DNA of 64,000 bases, taken from positions 3,505,501-3,569,500 of the forward strand of contig NZ_CP009452.1 of the NCBI RefSeq assembly GCF_001278035.1, given 5' to 3'. Every line of letters starts with the position of its first letter. Positions within the stretch are counted from its first letter, which is position 1. The notes beneath the pieces were generated by a model. That model did no database searches. It saw only the letters and a program-made list of their open reading frames with translations, and had not been told where the DNA came from. Below are positions 43,560 through 52,788 of the stretch, piece by piece. A program made the translations under genes and the position numbers. Source of the DNA: Sphingopyxis sp. 113P3 (lineage in GTDB: Bacteria; Pseudomonadota; Alphaproteobacteria; Sphingomonadales; Sphingomonadaceae).

Positions 43560-45413
43560 TTAACCCCAATCGTCGGCGAGCGCATTGCAGCGCTCGCCCG
43601 CAATGGCCAATACCTGGTCCTGGATTATAGCAGCGGCCTCGGCTTCGGCCGCAAAAGCGGGTAGGCGGACGGTTTCCACGGCTTGTGCGAGGCTGTCCGT
43701 CAATCGAGTAATCGCCGCCTCCGCATCGCTTTGGGGCAGACCGATCGTTCGCGCCAGCATCATGAAATCTCGGCGCGTCAGCCGATCATCCTTGCCGTTG
43801 AGCTTAAGCGCCATGCGATCGCCGCCAAGGCCCGGAAATACCCGCGTCGTGACTGCATCATAAAGCGGGGCGAAACGAACCGAGGTGAAGGTCTTGGCAT
43901 CCGGTTCAGCGATTTTGAGCAGCGCGAGGTTTTTGAGGTGCATATCGCCATCGGCGATCAGCCAGGCGAAAACCGCGCGGCGAAAGAGAATGTCGAGATC
44001 GGCCGCAGGGTCGGTCGACAGCGGCCGCAGTCCGCGCGCCATCCGCTCTATCGTCCCATCATATTTCGCCGAGGCGGGAAGATCCAGGACCGAACAGAAA
44101 TCCTCCAGCGCGATCCGCCTTTGATCGTCCGGTCCCTGGCGGATATCGAACCGCTCTACGACGAGGGCTGGGGCCATGCCATCGGGCATCGCCGTCAGGG
44201 CGAGGTCCGGCGCTGTAAAGCCGGCGGCTCGGCCAAGTTCAAGGCAGAGCCATTCCACGATCGGCAGCATCTCGAAGCCGGCGGTGCCTGCCGGCTTGAG
44301 GATATGGGTGAATGGCAGATCGATGGCCGGGACGAGCGCGCCATCGGACGCCAGATGCATCGGCGCCTTGATCTGGACACCCGACAGGCGCGGCGTTTCC
44401 GCGCGAGCGAATATGCGCGCGAGGTTCTGCTCGAAACTCTCCTCGATCGCGCCGCGCGCCGGGCCATCGTAGCGACCGGTGAAGCGGCCTGCGTCGATAA
44501 AGCCGTCGAGCATCGTCGTGAGGACGTCCGCCGGCAGCTCCGCCATCTCTTCGCGAGCCTCGACCACGGTGATGTTCGACATATAACGCCGCCCACGCTT
44601 CAACGCCTCACGCTCGTCGCGCTCGTGAAGCACCTGGGCGAGCCAGCCTTCGGGCAAGAGGGAGTCGATAAACGCGGGAAGTTTCCCGGGCGTTGTCTGC
44701 CGGACGAGCACCGGCCCCGGTTGCCGGGCGGGCTTCCAGCGCCACTCCAAGCCGTCATGAGTGAGGCGGCCGAGCGGCTCGCCGTGCCAAGCGACCATCA
44801 GATCCAGCGCCGCCTTGTTGACGGGCGCTTTGGCTGTGCCGGGCCGCGCCAGAAGGAAGCGCTCGGCGCCTTCGCCTTCACGATACCAGCCATTTTCGCG
44901 CGCTAGCGCCCAGACTGCATCGGCAGCATCCTTGGGCGTGCCATACTCCTCAACGAGGCGCGCGGCCATCTGTTCGCGCATCTCAGCGGTAAGGGCGCTG
45001 GCATGCTCGCTGCGCAGGCGAAAGGCTTCCAGAAAACGCTGCCGGGGTGAGGATACGTCGATGCGTAGCTCGCCCAGATCGTCGCCAATCACGGCTGAAG
45101 CGGTCGAAGGTTGCGGCGGCGCTTCGTTCTGAACAATCTCCAAGCTGCGCAGCCTCGTGCGCTGGTTGCGCTTGCCGCTGATAAAGAGCCGGCCATCGCG
45201 CGTCGGTGCAAGCAGCACGGCGCTTGCCGAGGACAAATAGGCATGGGGATAGAGATAATGAGCGATGCGGATTGCATGGTTCATGATCGTGGCGTCGGCA
45301 TCGACATCTTGATCGACATATATGCCTCGCACGAGCTGCACGAGGTCGCCGGCTTGCACGCGCTGGTGCGCGCGCTTGGCATCGATCGTCTCGCCAACCA
45401 GATGGATCGTCAT
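43560..45413 (-). CDS. HipA-family kinase with N-terminal AbiEi-like DNA-binding domain
   Basis: A 617-residue fusion. Residues 1-100 look like an AbiEi-type winged-helix antitoxin domain (RVQAGDLVQLVRGIYVDQD, then HAYLSSASAVLL). Residues about 195-320 match the HipA N-terminal subdomain. About 340-600 is the HipA kinase, with SGVQIKAP at 345-352, HILKPAG at 370-376, VVERFD at 418-423 and the catalytic loop DGDMHLKN with Asp490. I start at 45413, because the upstream in-frame codons lie in an operator palindrome. No separate HipB gene is present. HipA kinases phosphorylate glutamyl-tRNA synthetase. The target here is unknown. Confidence 0.82.
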   Translation of the reverse strand: MTIHLVGETIDAKRAHQRVQAGDLVQLVRGIYVDQDVDADATIMNHAIRIAHYLYPHAYLSSASAVLLAPTRDGRLFISGKRNQRTRLRSLEIVQNEAPPQPSTASAVIGDDLGELRIDVSSPRQRFLEAFRLRSEHASALTAEMREQMAARLVEEYGTPKDAADAVWALARENGWYREGEGAERFLLARPGTAKAPVNKAALDLMVAWHGEPLGRLTHDGLEWRWKPARQPGPVLVRQTTPGKLPAFIDSLLPEGWLAQVLHERDEREALKRGRRYMSNITVVEAREEMAELPADVLTTMLDGFIDAGRFTGRYDGPARGAIEESFEQNLARIFARAETPRLSGVQIKAPMHLASDGALVPAIDLPFTHILKPAGTAGFEMLPIVEWLCLELGRAAGFTAPDLALTAMPDGMAPALVVERFDIRQGPDDQRRIALEDFCSVLDLPASAKYDGTIERMARGLRPLSTDPAADLDILFRRAVFAWLIADGDMHLKNLALLKIAEPDAKTFTSVRFAPLYDAVTTRVFPGLGGDRMALKLNGKDDRLTRRDFMMLARTIGLPQSDAEAAITRLTDSLAQAVETVRLPAFAAEAEAAAIIQDQVLAIAGERCNALADDWG

Positions 45414-45448
45414 GGAATTATCTCGCATTTTACATGCGCGATAATTCC
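45414..45448. promoter_or_regulatory. Operator palindrome 1 at the start of the HipA-like gene
   Basis: GGAATTATC (45414-45422) pairs perfectly with GATAATTCC (45440-45448). Inside it GCAT and ATGC also pair, so arms of 15 bases match at 14 positions around TTTAC. It directly abuts the start codon at 45413. The same motif recurs at 45470. Confidence 0.75.
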
Positions 45449-45469
45449 ACATAGCGATGCGAGGCACAA

Positions 45470-45503
45470 GAATTATCTCTCATCTCACATGCGCGATAAT
45501 TCC
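45470..45503. promoter_or_regulatory. Operator palindrome 2 upstream of the HipA-like gene
   Basis: GAATTATC (45470-45477) pairs with GATAATTC (45495-45502). It shares the ACATGCGCGATAATTCC half with palindrome 1, 54-55 bases away, about five helical turns. This suggests cooperative binding and looping by the encoded protein or its N-terminal domain. Confidence 0.72.
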
Positions 45504-45795
45504 AAATGTCATTGGAGAACGAGCGAGGCCAAGCCGCCCCAGGCGGGCTCCTCGAAATCCGCCGCGGCCACTTCTGTGGGGGTAAACAATAGCTCGTGAG
45601 GCTCGGCGACCGCGCAATCTGGTGGGCGGAAATAGCCGGCCATTATAGTGATAGAAGAAATCTGGAGGCCTTTTCCCTTAAGCGGGGGCTCCTAATGCTG
45701 GATCGGAAACATTCGCAAATTTTTTTCGGAAGGGGGCCGTCTTCACCAATAATAGGTGAAAACGATCCCGACTTTCGCCAAATGGTTAATAAAAT
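45504..45795. other. Intergenic stretch without a recognised gene
   Basis: About 290 bases with lower GC towards 45650-45790 (AAATTTTTTTCGGAAGG, AATAATAGG). Open frames here have no ribosome site or family likeness. The T-run at 45718-45725 could be part of a transcription stop for the entericidin gene. Confidence 0.4.
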
Positions 45796-45930
45796 TTAGC
45801 AGTTACCGGGGACACCATCGGCACACTCACCAACCGATTCTACGTCCCGACCAGCGCCTTCAACTGTATTGCAGGCAGACACGAGAAGCAGCGAACCACT
45901 CATGGCGAATATTGTCAGAAACTTTTTCAT
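45796..45930 (-). CDS. Entericidin A/B-family lipoprotein
   Basis: A 44-residue lipoprotein: MKKFLTIFAMSGSLLLVSAC, with the lipobox at VSAC (Cys20), then NTVEGAGRDVESVGECADGV and PGNC. The NTVxGxGxDV motif after the lipidated Cys is the entericidin signature. GGGAGAGAGAAA precedes the ATG at 45930. Entericidins are small envelope lipoproteins linked to stationary-phase lysis in E. coli. In alphaproteobacteria they are common and their role is unclear. Confidence 0.88.
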   Translation of the reverse strand: MKKFLTIFAMSGSLLLVSACNTVEGAGRDVESVGECADGVPGNC

Positions 45931-46200
45931 TTTCTCTCTCCCAATGGGGAAGGCAACGACCCTCCCTTTAGGCATTTCGACAACGAGCGATCCGACCAAT
46001 TGTTCCGTCGCCGCGTGCCTCGGTCCGCTCCCAATGATGATGAATCGCGCGATACACGCGGTCAGCCGCTGATTCGCCATGCGGATTCCGACGATCGCGC
46101 GCATGTATTCCGATCTGATGCCGCGCAGCGTTCCGATTTGATCGCGCGCAGTTGGAGCACCTGATCGTCGGGTAAAGATGTCATGTTGCTAGTGGCCGGG

Positions 46201-46941
46201 TCAAGCTGCTGCGACGGCGAGTTGCCTGCGCATGGATTCTCCGGTGAGTTCGAGGCGGTGAGCGTTGTGAACGAGGCGGTCCAGGATGGCGTCGGCGTAG
46301 GTTGGATCGCCGATCAGGTCGAACCAGCTGGCCACCGGGAGCTGACTGGTCACGAGCGTTGACCGGCGGCCGTATCGGTCTTCGAGGATCTCGAGCAGAT
46401 GGTGGCGGGCATTGCCGTCGAGCGGTTGCAGGCCCCAGTCGTCGAGGATGAGCAGGTCGACGCGGGCGAGGCTCTTCATGCGGCTGGCGATCCGGCCATC
46501 GCCTTTGGCGAGCGACAGGTCGTCGATCAGGCGGGGCAGCCGGGTGTAGAGCACGGAGCGATTGTCGCGGCACGCCTTGTGGCCCATGGCGCAGGCGAGC
46601 CAGCTTTTGCCGACGCCTGCAGGCCCGATGATGGCGCAGTTCTCGTGGGCGGTGATCCAGTCGCCCCTGAGCAGCCTCTCGAACAGCCGGCGATCGAGCC
46701 CGCGCTGCGCACGGTAATCGACGTCTTCGGGAACAGCATGATGGCGCAGCTTCGCGTGGCGCAGGCGAAGGGCGAGACGCCGATCGTTGCGGTATGTTGC
46801 TTCATGATCGAGTAGCAGCCCGAGCCATTCGGCATGGCTGAGGCTCGTCGCATCGCCATTATGTTCGAGCTCGCAAAACGCGTGCGCCATGCCGGAAAGG
46901 CCGAGTTGGTTCAGCTGATCAAGTGTCGGATGTTTGAGCAT
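46201..46941 (-). CDS. istB: IS21 helper ATPase IstB
   Basis: A 246-residue AAA+ ATPase of the IstB/DnaC type. Walker A is GPAGVGKS at 106-113, Walker B is LLILDDWG, and the sensor region follows at LVTSQLPVASWFDLI. It promotes target selection by IstA. Start at 46941 after AGAGGACGACA. It lies 10 bases downstream of istA on the same strand, the standard IS21 order. It is complete. Confidence 0.93.
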   Translation of the reverse strand: MLKHPTLDQLNQLGLSGMAHAFCELEHNGDATSLSHAEWLGLLLDHEATYRNDRRLALRLRHAKLRHHAVPEDVDYRAQRGLDRRLFERLLRGDWITAHENCAIIGPAGVGKSWLACAMGHKACRDNRSVLYTRLPRLIDDLSLAKGDGRIASRMKSLARVDLLILDDWGLQPLDGNARHHLLEILEDRYGRRSTLVTSQLPVASWFDLIGDPTYADAILDRLVHNAHRLELTGESMRRQLAVAAA

Positions 46942-46951
46942 TGTCGTCCTC

Positions 46952-48475
46952 TCAGTGGTAATAGCCAGAGCCCCGGATGTTGGTGTGCAGGATCGGCGCG
47001 CGCTCCGGGGACTGGCGCACGGGAACCTGGTCGAGCCCCTTTTCGAGGATCGATTTGACCGAAGGATAATTGCGCGCCTGGATCTCCAGCGCGCGCAGCG
47101 CGGCCGCCTCGAGGCGCTCAGGCCCGAAGCGCCGGGCAAGGCCAATACTCCCGACGCACGAGCGATAGCCCTGCTCGGGGTGCGGGCGATCCTCGATGAT
47201 CTTCTCGATCAGAAGCGACAGCATCGGCCCGATCCGCGCCGCCTCCTCGCGGATTTTCGCCGGCGTCAACTCGCCGTATCGCCGGTGGCTCGAGGGCATG
47301 TGGTCGGCAACCGTCGTATGCCGCCCGTTGCCCGAAGCGCGCATATGGACGGCGATGCGCTCGCCACCGAGGAAGATCTCGACCGTGCGCGCGGTGACGC
47401 GGACGTCGACCTCGCGCCGCGCGAAGCGATACGGCACCGAGTAATGATGGCGCTCGATGGCAATGTGATAATCGAGCCCGACCCGGCAGCGCTTCCATTG
47501 CGCACAGACCCATGGCTCGGCCGGGAGCGGCTTCAGGTTCGGCGCATCGATTTCCTCGAACAGCTCCCGGCGTGTCTTGCCGAACTGGCGCAGTACCCGC
47601 TTGTCGTTGAGCTCAGCCAGGCATTCGGCGATCGCCGCATTCACCTCGGCCAGACTGTAGAAAATCCGGTTGCGCAGCCGGCCCAGAAGCCAGCGTTCGA
47701 CGATCCTGACGCAGGCCTCCACTTTCGCCTTATCCCGCGGTTTTCTCGGCCGCGCCGGGAGCACCGCCGTGCCGTAATGGCGTGCCATATCGGTATAGCC
47801 ACGGTTGACCATCGGATCGAAGTGACAGGCCTTGATCACCGCGACTTTCGCATTGTCGGGGACCAGCAGTTGCGGCACGCCGCCGAAGAAAGCGAAGGCG
47901 GCATTGTGCGCCTCGATCCAGTCGGCAAACTGCTCGCTCCATGAGGCGCAGGCAAAGGACAGGCTCGAACCGCCGAGCACCGCGACGAACAAATGGGCCG
48001 CACGCTCCTCGCCGGTTCGGCGGTTCACCACCACCGGCACCTTGTCTCCTGCATAATCGACGAACATCTTTTCGCCGCCCGCATGGGCTTGCCGCATCAC
48101 AAGCGGCAACCGGCCCTCCCAGCGCCGGAACAGATCGCACCACCGGCTGTACCGGTAACCGTCCGGGTTCGCCGCGATATACTCCTCCCACAGAATCTGC
48201 AGCGTCACGTGCTTGCGCTTCAGCTCGCGCGCCACCACAGACCAGTCCGGCTCCGGCTGCTTGCGCCGACCAGGCTTCACACCGCAGACGCCATAGAGCC
48301 GCGCCTCAAGATCCGCGTCGGTCATCGCTTCCGGAACCGGCCATGCCAGCCCCGAGCGCGCGAACCGCTTCAACGTATCGCGAACCGTCGTCGGACTAAC
48401 CCCGACCCGCTCACTGACTAACCGCGTCGACAGCCCTGCCAGGCTCAGACGCAAAATCTCGCGCACATGGCGCAT
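46952..48475 (-). CDS. istA: IS21 transposase IstA
   Basis: A 507-residue DDE transposase. An N-terminal helix-turn-helix (RLVSERVGVSPTTVRDTLKRF) precedes the integrase core with Asp in MFVDYAGDKVPV, Asp in LLVPDNAKVAV and Glu in KAKVEACVRIVERW. I choose the ATG at 48475, which has AGGAGG six bases upstream; a start seven codons earlier has none. The C-terminal beta domain (HHYSVPYRFARREVDVR) is typical. It is intact. Confidence 0.93.
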   Translation of the reverse strand: MRHVREILRLSLAGLSTRLVSERVGVSPTTVRDTLKRFARSGLAWPVPEAMTDADLEARLYGVCGVKPGRRKQPEPDWSVVARELKRKHVTLQILWEEYIAANPDGYRYSRWCDLFRRWEGRLPLVMRQAHAGGEKMFVDYAGDKVPVVVNRRTGEERAAHLFVAVLGGSSLSFACASWSEQFADWIEAHNAAFAFFGGVPQLLVPDNAKVAVIKACHFDPMVNRGYTDMARHYGTAVLPARPRKPRDKAKVEACVRIVERWLLGRLRNRIFYSLAEVNAAIAECLAELNDKRVLRQFGKTRRELFEEIDAPNLKPLPAEPWVCAQWKRCRVGLDYHIAIERHHYSVPYRFARREVDVRVTARTVEIFLGGERIAVHMRASGNGRHTTVADHMPSSHRRYGELTPAKIREEAARIGPMLSLLIEKIIEDRPHPEQGYRSCVGSIGLARRFGPERLEAAALRALEIQARNYPSVKSILEKGLDQVPVRQSPERAPILHTNIRGSGYYH

Positions 48476-48688
48476 CGCAATCCTCCTCGTCGGCATCCAT
48501 TCCTCCAGTCGCTAAACAACCGGAAAAATGGTCCTACGATCAGGATTCTCCATCTCGAAAACTGCGCGCGATCACATCGGAACGCTGCGCGGATAATTCT
48601 CGGAACGCCGCGCGCCATCATCTCGGAACGCTGCGCGCGATCAAATCGGAACGCTGCGCGCGATCACATCGGAATCCGCAATTCGCCA

Positions 48689-49025
48689 CGACCGGGCCTC
48701 ATCAGGACTGGATCGGGGGGGTGCCCTTCCGCCCCTCGCCCTCCAACCTCTAGCGCCCTGCCCCGCCCCAAATATCTACGGATTTCAAGGTCGGGTTGGC
48801 GGGCGAGGATCGAAAGTCGGCCTGCGGCGGGGCGATGGGATGGTGGCGAACACTGCCGATTAGGTTCCCGGACTTTTTCATGCTATGCTCGCAAGACGAC
48901 TACGGGCCTACCCTAGATCGGCTTATCGTGGTTCCGGCCTGTGCCGTAGTCGACCCGTTACATGCCAGCCGATCGATTGATGCCGAGAGCCCGGTGGCGC
49001 TAGCTCTTGTCAGAATGGAGCTATA
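48689..49025. other. Non-coding stretch between IS21 and a small gene
   Basis: About 340 bases without a convincing gene on either strand. No tRNA, strong hairpin or repeat is seen. GGAG at about 49016 serves the small gene at 49026. Confidence 0.4.
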
Positions 49026-49298
49026 ATGCGTACCTATCATTTGTTGCTGCTCGACGATGCGTCGGGCCCCCCTCGCCGCGTGGAATTCAAGGCGGCCAGC
49101 CCGGATCAAGCTTTTCAGGTCGCCCGAAACGAGCGCGATGGCATCCATGTCGAACTTTGGGAATCCGACCGTTTGCTGGTGCGGATGAGCAAGGACGGGG
49201 CAGTCTGGAAGCTGCTGCCGACACCTGGCTTTGTCGCATCATCCAGCGGCGTCTCCGAGACGCGGGGCGGCGGGGACGCCGCCCCCGCGGCGATGTAA
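49026..49298 (+). CDS. Small hypothetical protein
   Basis: A 90-residue soluble protein, MRTYHLLLLDDASGPPRRVE and onward. It has a beta-alpha pattern (AASPDQAFQVARNERDGIHVEL) and a Gly/Ala-rich tail. AATGGAGCTATA precedes the ATG. Similar short proteins with a xVxLWExxRLL motif occur in sphingomonads, but I know no function. It stands alone between the IS21 element and the convergent XpaC-like gene. Confidence 0.55.
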   Translation: MRTYHLLLLDDASGPPRRVEFKAASPDQAFQVARNERDGIHVELWESDRLLVRMSKDGAVWKLLPTPGFVASSSGVSETRGGGDAAPAAM

Positions 49299-49711
49299 TT
49301 CAGGGTCAAGCCCCCGCGCTCGCGAGAATAAGGCCGCAAGGCAATTCGCGCGGCCGGGGGGCGCCCTCGCCTAGGCTCTGCCCCTCCTCCCTTTTTTTTC
49401 GGCAAGGTCGCCCAAGGCGACGGCATCAGGCTTAAAGTGAAGCAGCCGCAGTAAAGAGCCTGCGGCCGGAATGGCACCTTGCAAGGGCGCCGCCCTAGGC
49501 CGCTTAGGGAGGTGCAGCGCCGCTTCTGGCGAAGTTTCGCCTTTGAAGCGCTCGCCCTGGAGGCGCTGCTTGCGGCGCTGTGGCTGCTCTCGGCCACCCC
49601 GCTTATCGCGCCTTTCGCGGATCGTGCGCAATGGAAGCGTGCGTTTCCCTTGCCCCTCGTCCTGCTCGGGTTCGCGGCGCAGCGCTGGCGCCAGGCTTCA
49701 GGGAGAAGGGA
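49299..49711. other. Stretch without a supported gene
   Basis: A plus-strand frame at 49479-49772 could encode one hydrophobic segment (FEALALEALLAALWLLSA), but it runs into the 3' end of the convergent gene at 49712 and has no ribosome site. I treat the stretch as non-coding. Confidence 0.35.
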
Positions 49712-50446
49712 TCAGGCGATCTTGCCCGGTCCGTCTTCGGCCTCCAGTCCCTCATATTTGAGCTGGAGATAGCGTTCGCGCGTCGCAAGCTTGTCGAGTT
49801 CACCCGCGGCAAGATTGCGCGCCGCCTCGCCGATCTCGCGTTCGAGCATCTTTAGCCCTCCCACCAGCGTCTCGTCGGGCGTGCGTCCGGCGTGCGCCTC
49901 GCCGCGCAGGCCGGCGGGGATGCGCTGATAGCCCGCGACGAGTTCGGGCAAATCCTCGCCCACCAGCTTGCGGATGTTCGCCGCGGCGGGTTCGGAAGGG
50001 TCGAGCGTCTGGAGCTGCGGCGCGAGCAGGTCAAGCTGAACGCCAATTCCGTCGACGAGCTGGCGCGCCGGGGCGGGGAGCGCCGGACGCTGCGCCTCGA
50101 GCCAGATTTCGGTGCGCCCCGCGAGCTGCTTGAGATCGGTTTTGGGCAGATCCTGCTGGCGCGGCTCGGGAAAGGGCGGCCATTTGCCGAAGAGCACCGC
50201 AACGCCGATCAGCAGCAGCGTCACCGCCATGATGCCGGTGAACCCGAGGGGCCGGATCAGCGCACCGAAAAGCGCGGCCGCGATCAGGACCGCGCCAGAG
50301 CCTATCGCGATACGGCCGATCTTCTTGAAGAGATGCTGACGGCGAAGCGCCAGGCTCTTGGTGCCGACCGGGCGGCGCCTCTCGCGCGAGCGCTCGATCG
50401 CGGCCTGTCCCGCAAGGATGGTACGGTCGACCTCGCTCATCGTCAT
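49712..50446 (-). CDS. Membrane protein adjacent to TelA, XpaC-like
   Basis: A 244-residue protein from the ATG at 50446, which has GAGGGCGCA before it. Two membrane helices lie at about 42-62 and 66-82 (IAIGSGAVLIAAALFGAL, then GIMAVTLLLIGVAVLFG). The long C-terminal part is helical and ends in a Lys-poor acidic tail. Genes of this build occur directly after telA and are assigned to the XpaC-like group. It starts 7 bases after the telA stop on the same strand, so they are one operon. The biochemical function is unknown. Confidence 0.65.
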   Translation of the reverse strand: MTMSEVDRTILAGQAAIERSRERRRPVGTKSLALRRQHLFKKIGRIAIGSGAVLIAAALFGALIRPLGFTGIMAVTLLLIGVAVLFGKWPPFPEPRQQDLPKTDLKQLAGRTEIWLEAQRPALPAPARQLVDGIGVQLDLLAPQLQTLDPSEPAAANIRKLVGEDLPELVAGYQRIPAGLRGEAHAGRTPDETLVGGLKMLEREIGEAARNLAAGELDKLATRERYLQLKYEGLEAEDGPGKIA

Positions 50447-50453
50447 TGCGCCC

Positions 50454-51665
50454 TCAGGCTTCGAGCGCGGCGAGCGGGCTGTCCGCACCGCCGACACTCG
50501 CCTGCGCCTGGCTCGCGCCCTCGGCGCGCGCGATATAGCCCTTCGACTTGGCGACTTCGCCCTCGAGCGCGTTCACGGTGGTCTTCATCGTGTCGAGCGC
50601 CTTCAGCTTGAAGGTATCGATCGCATCCATCGTGTCGTAGATGTTCTGAAAGGCGCGGCTCAGCGTTTCCATCGGAATGGTACTCGACGCCGCCTGCTCG
50701 TGGATGCGCGCGGTATTGTCCTTGAGCATCTTCGACGTGCCATCGATGATATTCGCGGTCGTGGTGTTGAGCGCGGTGATCTGTTCGAGCACCAGCTTCT
50801 GGTTTGTCATCGCCTGCGCGACAGTGATCGCCGTCTTGAGCGCGCCGACGGTGGTGGTCGAGGCGCGGTCGACGCCCTTCACCAGTTCGACATTGTTCTT
50901 CTTGACGAGGTCGAGCGCGAGATAGCCCTGCACCGTCACCGCCATCTGCGTCAAAAGGTCCTGCGTGCGCTGGCGCGCGTAGAAAAGCGCATTTTCGCGA
51001 AGGATCTTCGCCTTTGCAGGGTCGGTTCCGTCGAGCTCGGCGGCCTTTGCCTCGAGCCGCTGGTCAAGCGTGTTGGCGATGTGGATCATCTGCTCGAGCT
51101 TGCCCATCGACTCCCACATCTTGCGGCGCTCGACGTCGATCGCGGCATTGTCCATCAACAGCTCGTCCTTGCCGTTGGCGAGCGCGGTCAGGATCCCCGA
51201 GATATGCGTTTGGGCGCTGCGGTACTGGGCGAAATAATTGGTGATCTTGCTCCCGAAAATCTTGTCGAGAAAGCCGCGCTTCGTCAGCAATCTACCGTTC
51301 GCCGAGGGGTCGAGCCGTTCGACCGTGGTGCGCAGCTCGATCAGATTCTGGCCGATGTCGGTGTCGCGGTCCATCGCCTTGATCGGGCGGTCGAGAAAGC
51401 GGTTCGAGTGGTTCGCCGCCTCGAGCATTTCCTTGCGGCCCATATTGGTAATCTGGTCGATCCGCTTGCCGAATTCGGGAGAATTCTCGTCCTGCGCGAC
51501 GAGATCGTCGATGAAACTGTCGACGCGTTCTTCCAGCTTCGACTTCTGTTCGGTCGAGAGCGGCACAAGCCCCGCCGCCTTTTCAGGCGCCAGCGGAGGC
51601 AGCGGTTCGGGCGGGGTCAGTTTCAGCTCGTCGGTCGCGGTCGCCGTTGCGGTGTTCTCGCTCAT
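50454..51665 (-). CDS. telA: TelA/KlaA-family toxic anion resistance protein
   Basis: A 403-residue helical protein. Signature stretches are LSTEQKSKLEERVDSFIDDL, NGRLLTKRGFLDKIFG, and RRKMWESMGKLEQMIHIAN with the usual YARQRTQDLLTQMAV. It is cytoplasmic. Family members are linked to tellurite, antibiotic and envelope stress tolerance, but the mechanism is not settled. I choose the ATG at 51665 after AAGGAAAAGGA; a start five codons earlier exists. The family is of normal length here. Confidence 0.9.
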   Translation of the reverse strand: MSENTATATATDELKLTPPEPLPPLAPEKAAGLVPLSTEQKSKLEERVDSFIDDLVAQDENSPEFGKRIDQITNMGRKEMLEAANHSNRFLDRPIKAMDRDTDIGQNLIELRTTVERLDPSANGRLLTKRGFLDKIFGSKITNYFAQYRSAQTHISGILTALANGKDELLMDNAAIDVERRKMWESMGKLEQMIHIANTLDQRLEAKAAELDGTDPAKAKILRENALFYARQRTQDLLTQMAVTVQGYLALDLVKKNNVELVKGVDRASTTTVGALKTAITVAQAMTNQKLVLEQITALNTTTANIIDGTSKMLKDNTARIHEQAASSTIPMETLSRAFQNIYDTMDAIDTFKLKALDTMKTTVNALEGEVAKSKGYIARAEGASQAQASVGGADSPLAALEA

Positions 51666-51728
51666 TCCTTTTCCTTCCACCCCGATGCCGTCTGCCTATA
51701 TGGCATGCGGACCTGTGTTATTCAAGCA

Positions 51729-52688
51729 CTACACCTTCTCCGCGCGGTTGAGCCAGGGCGCAATCCACGCGGAGAGGATCAGCTGCGCCATATGATAGAC
51801 GAGGATCGGCACCAGCACCATGCCGGCGGTTGCCGAGGGGAAGAGCGTCGCTGCGAGCGGAGCGCCGACCGCAATGCTCTTTTGCGCTCCGGCAAAAAGC
51901 AGCGTGATGCGGTCGCTCCTCGTCAGTCCGAGGAAGCGGCCGAGCTGCCACGCGCCGTTGAACGACAAGGCGAGCAGCGCCGCGACGGCCCCAAAGGCAA
52001 TGCCGATCTCACGCGCGTCGAGGAGGCTCCAGATGCCCCCGACGACCGCAGCGGAGAAAGCCACATAGACCGCGATGGCGATTGAGCTGCGGTCCATGAA
52101 GGTCGCCGCACCGCGGTGCGCGAGCACCCACGGGCGCAGCCAGCGCTGGGCTGCCTGGCCCGCGAGGAAGGGGAGGAGAAGGATAAGCGCGATACGCAGC
52201 ACCGCCGCGCCGTGGATCTGGGCAGCGCTGCCGGCGAGAGCGGCGAACAAGAGCGGGGCGGCGATCACCCCGGTGAGGTTGAGCAGCGCGGCTGCGACGA
52301 CGCTCGCCGCGACATTGCCGCCCGCAAGGCTGCTCGCGGCCGTCGCTGACTGGACCGTCGAGGGCAGGACCCCGAGAAACAGAAAGCCGAGCGCAAGCGT
52401 CGCGGGCACCAGCGGCGCGGTCGCGGCCTGTGCAAGAAGGCCGAGGAGCGGCATCGCCGCGAAGCAGAAAGCAAGGTTGGCGCCCTGCAGCTTCCAGTTG
52501 CGGATGCCGTGCAGCACCTCGTCGCGCGGCAGGCGCACGCCGTTGAGAAAGAAAAGCAGCACAATGGCCGCCGTCGACACGCCTTCAGCGAGCGGAACCG
52601 CCTCGCCGCGAACGGGCAGCAGGCTCGCAAGGCAAATCGTTGCGAGCAGCACGGGCACGAAGCGGTCGGGGAAGATGCGCGATAGCAT
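51729..52688 (-). CDS. Bile acid:sodium symporter-like (SBF-like) membrane protein
   Basis: A 319-residue membrane protein with about ten helices. It begins MLSRIFPDRFVPVLLATICL and has AIVLLFFLNGVRLPRDEVLHG, FLFLGVLPSTVQSATAASSLAGGN and FAGAQKSIAVGAPLAATLF, which are hallmarks of the SBF-like (YfeH/ACR3-relative) group. The substrate is unknown. I start at 52688, because the upstream extension is antisense to the nucleosidase gene. It is divergent from that gene. Confidence 0.88.
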   Translation of the reverse strand: MLSRIFPDRFVPVLLATICLASLLPVRGEAVPLAEGVSTAAIVLLFFLNGVRLPRDEVLHGIRNWKLQGANLAFCFAAMPLLGLLAQAATAPLVPATLALGFLFLGVLPSTVQSATAASSLAGGNVAASVVAAALLNLTGVIAAPLLFAALAGSAAQIHGAAVLRIALILLLPFLAGQAAQRWLRPWVLAHRGAATFMDRSSIAIAVYVAFSAAVVGGIWSLLDAREIGIAFGAVAALLALSFNGAWQLGRFLGLTRSDRITLLFAGAQKSIAVGAPLAATLFPSATAGMVLVPILVYHMAQLILSAWIAPWLNRAEKV

Positions 52689-52788
52689 GGGCGCGAGCGA
52701 TGGCGCGATGCACGGCACTTGGCAAGCGCAGCCGGACGGCCGCACGCGAATCCTTGCAGCTTGGACCGCGCTGCCGCTAGGTGGGGCG

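Larger units (their letters stand above)
46080..48680 (-). mobile_element. IS21-family element with 8-bp target duplication
   Basis: The ends read TGCGGATTCCGA (from 46080) and the same inward from 48680, followed at each end by several further copies of a unit like GATCGCGCGCAGCGTTCC. The 8-bp sequence ATTCGCCA lies directly outside both ends (46072-46079 and 48681-48688), a clean target duplication. Inside are istA and istB. The 2601-bp length is normal for IS21. Confidence 0.9.

Noticed and set aside
48565..48680. CRISPR-like tandem units of about 24 bases
   Set aside because: The units lie at the end of the IS21 element, have no unique spacers, and recur at its other end. They are transposase binding repeats.
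49479..49772. Possible small membrane protein
   Set aside because: One hydrophobic stretch only, no ribosome site, and it overlaps the 3' end of a well-supported gene on the other strand.
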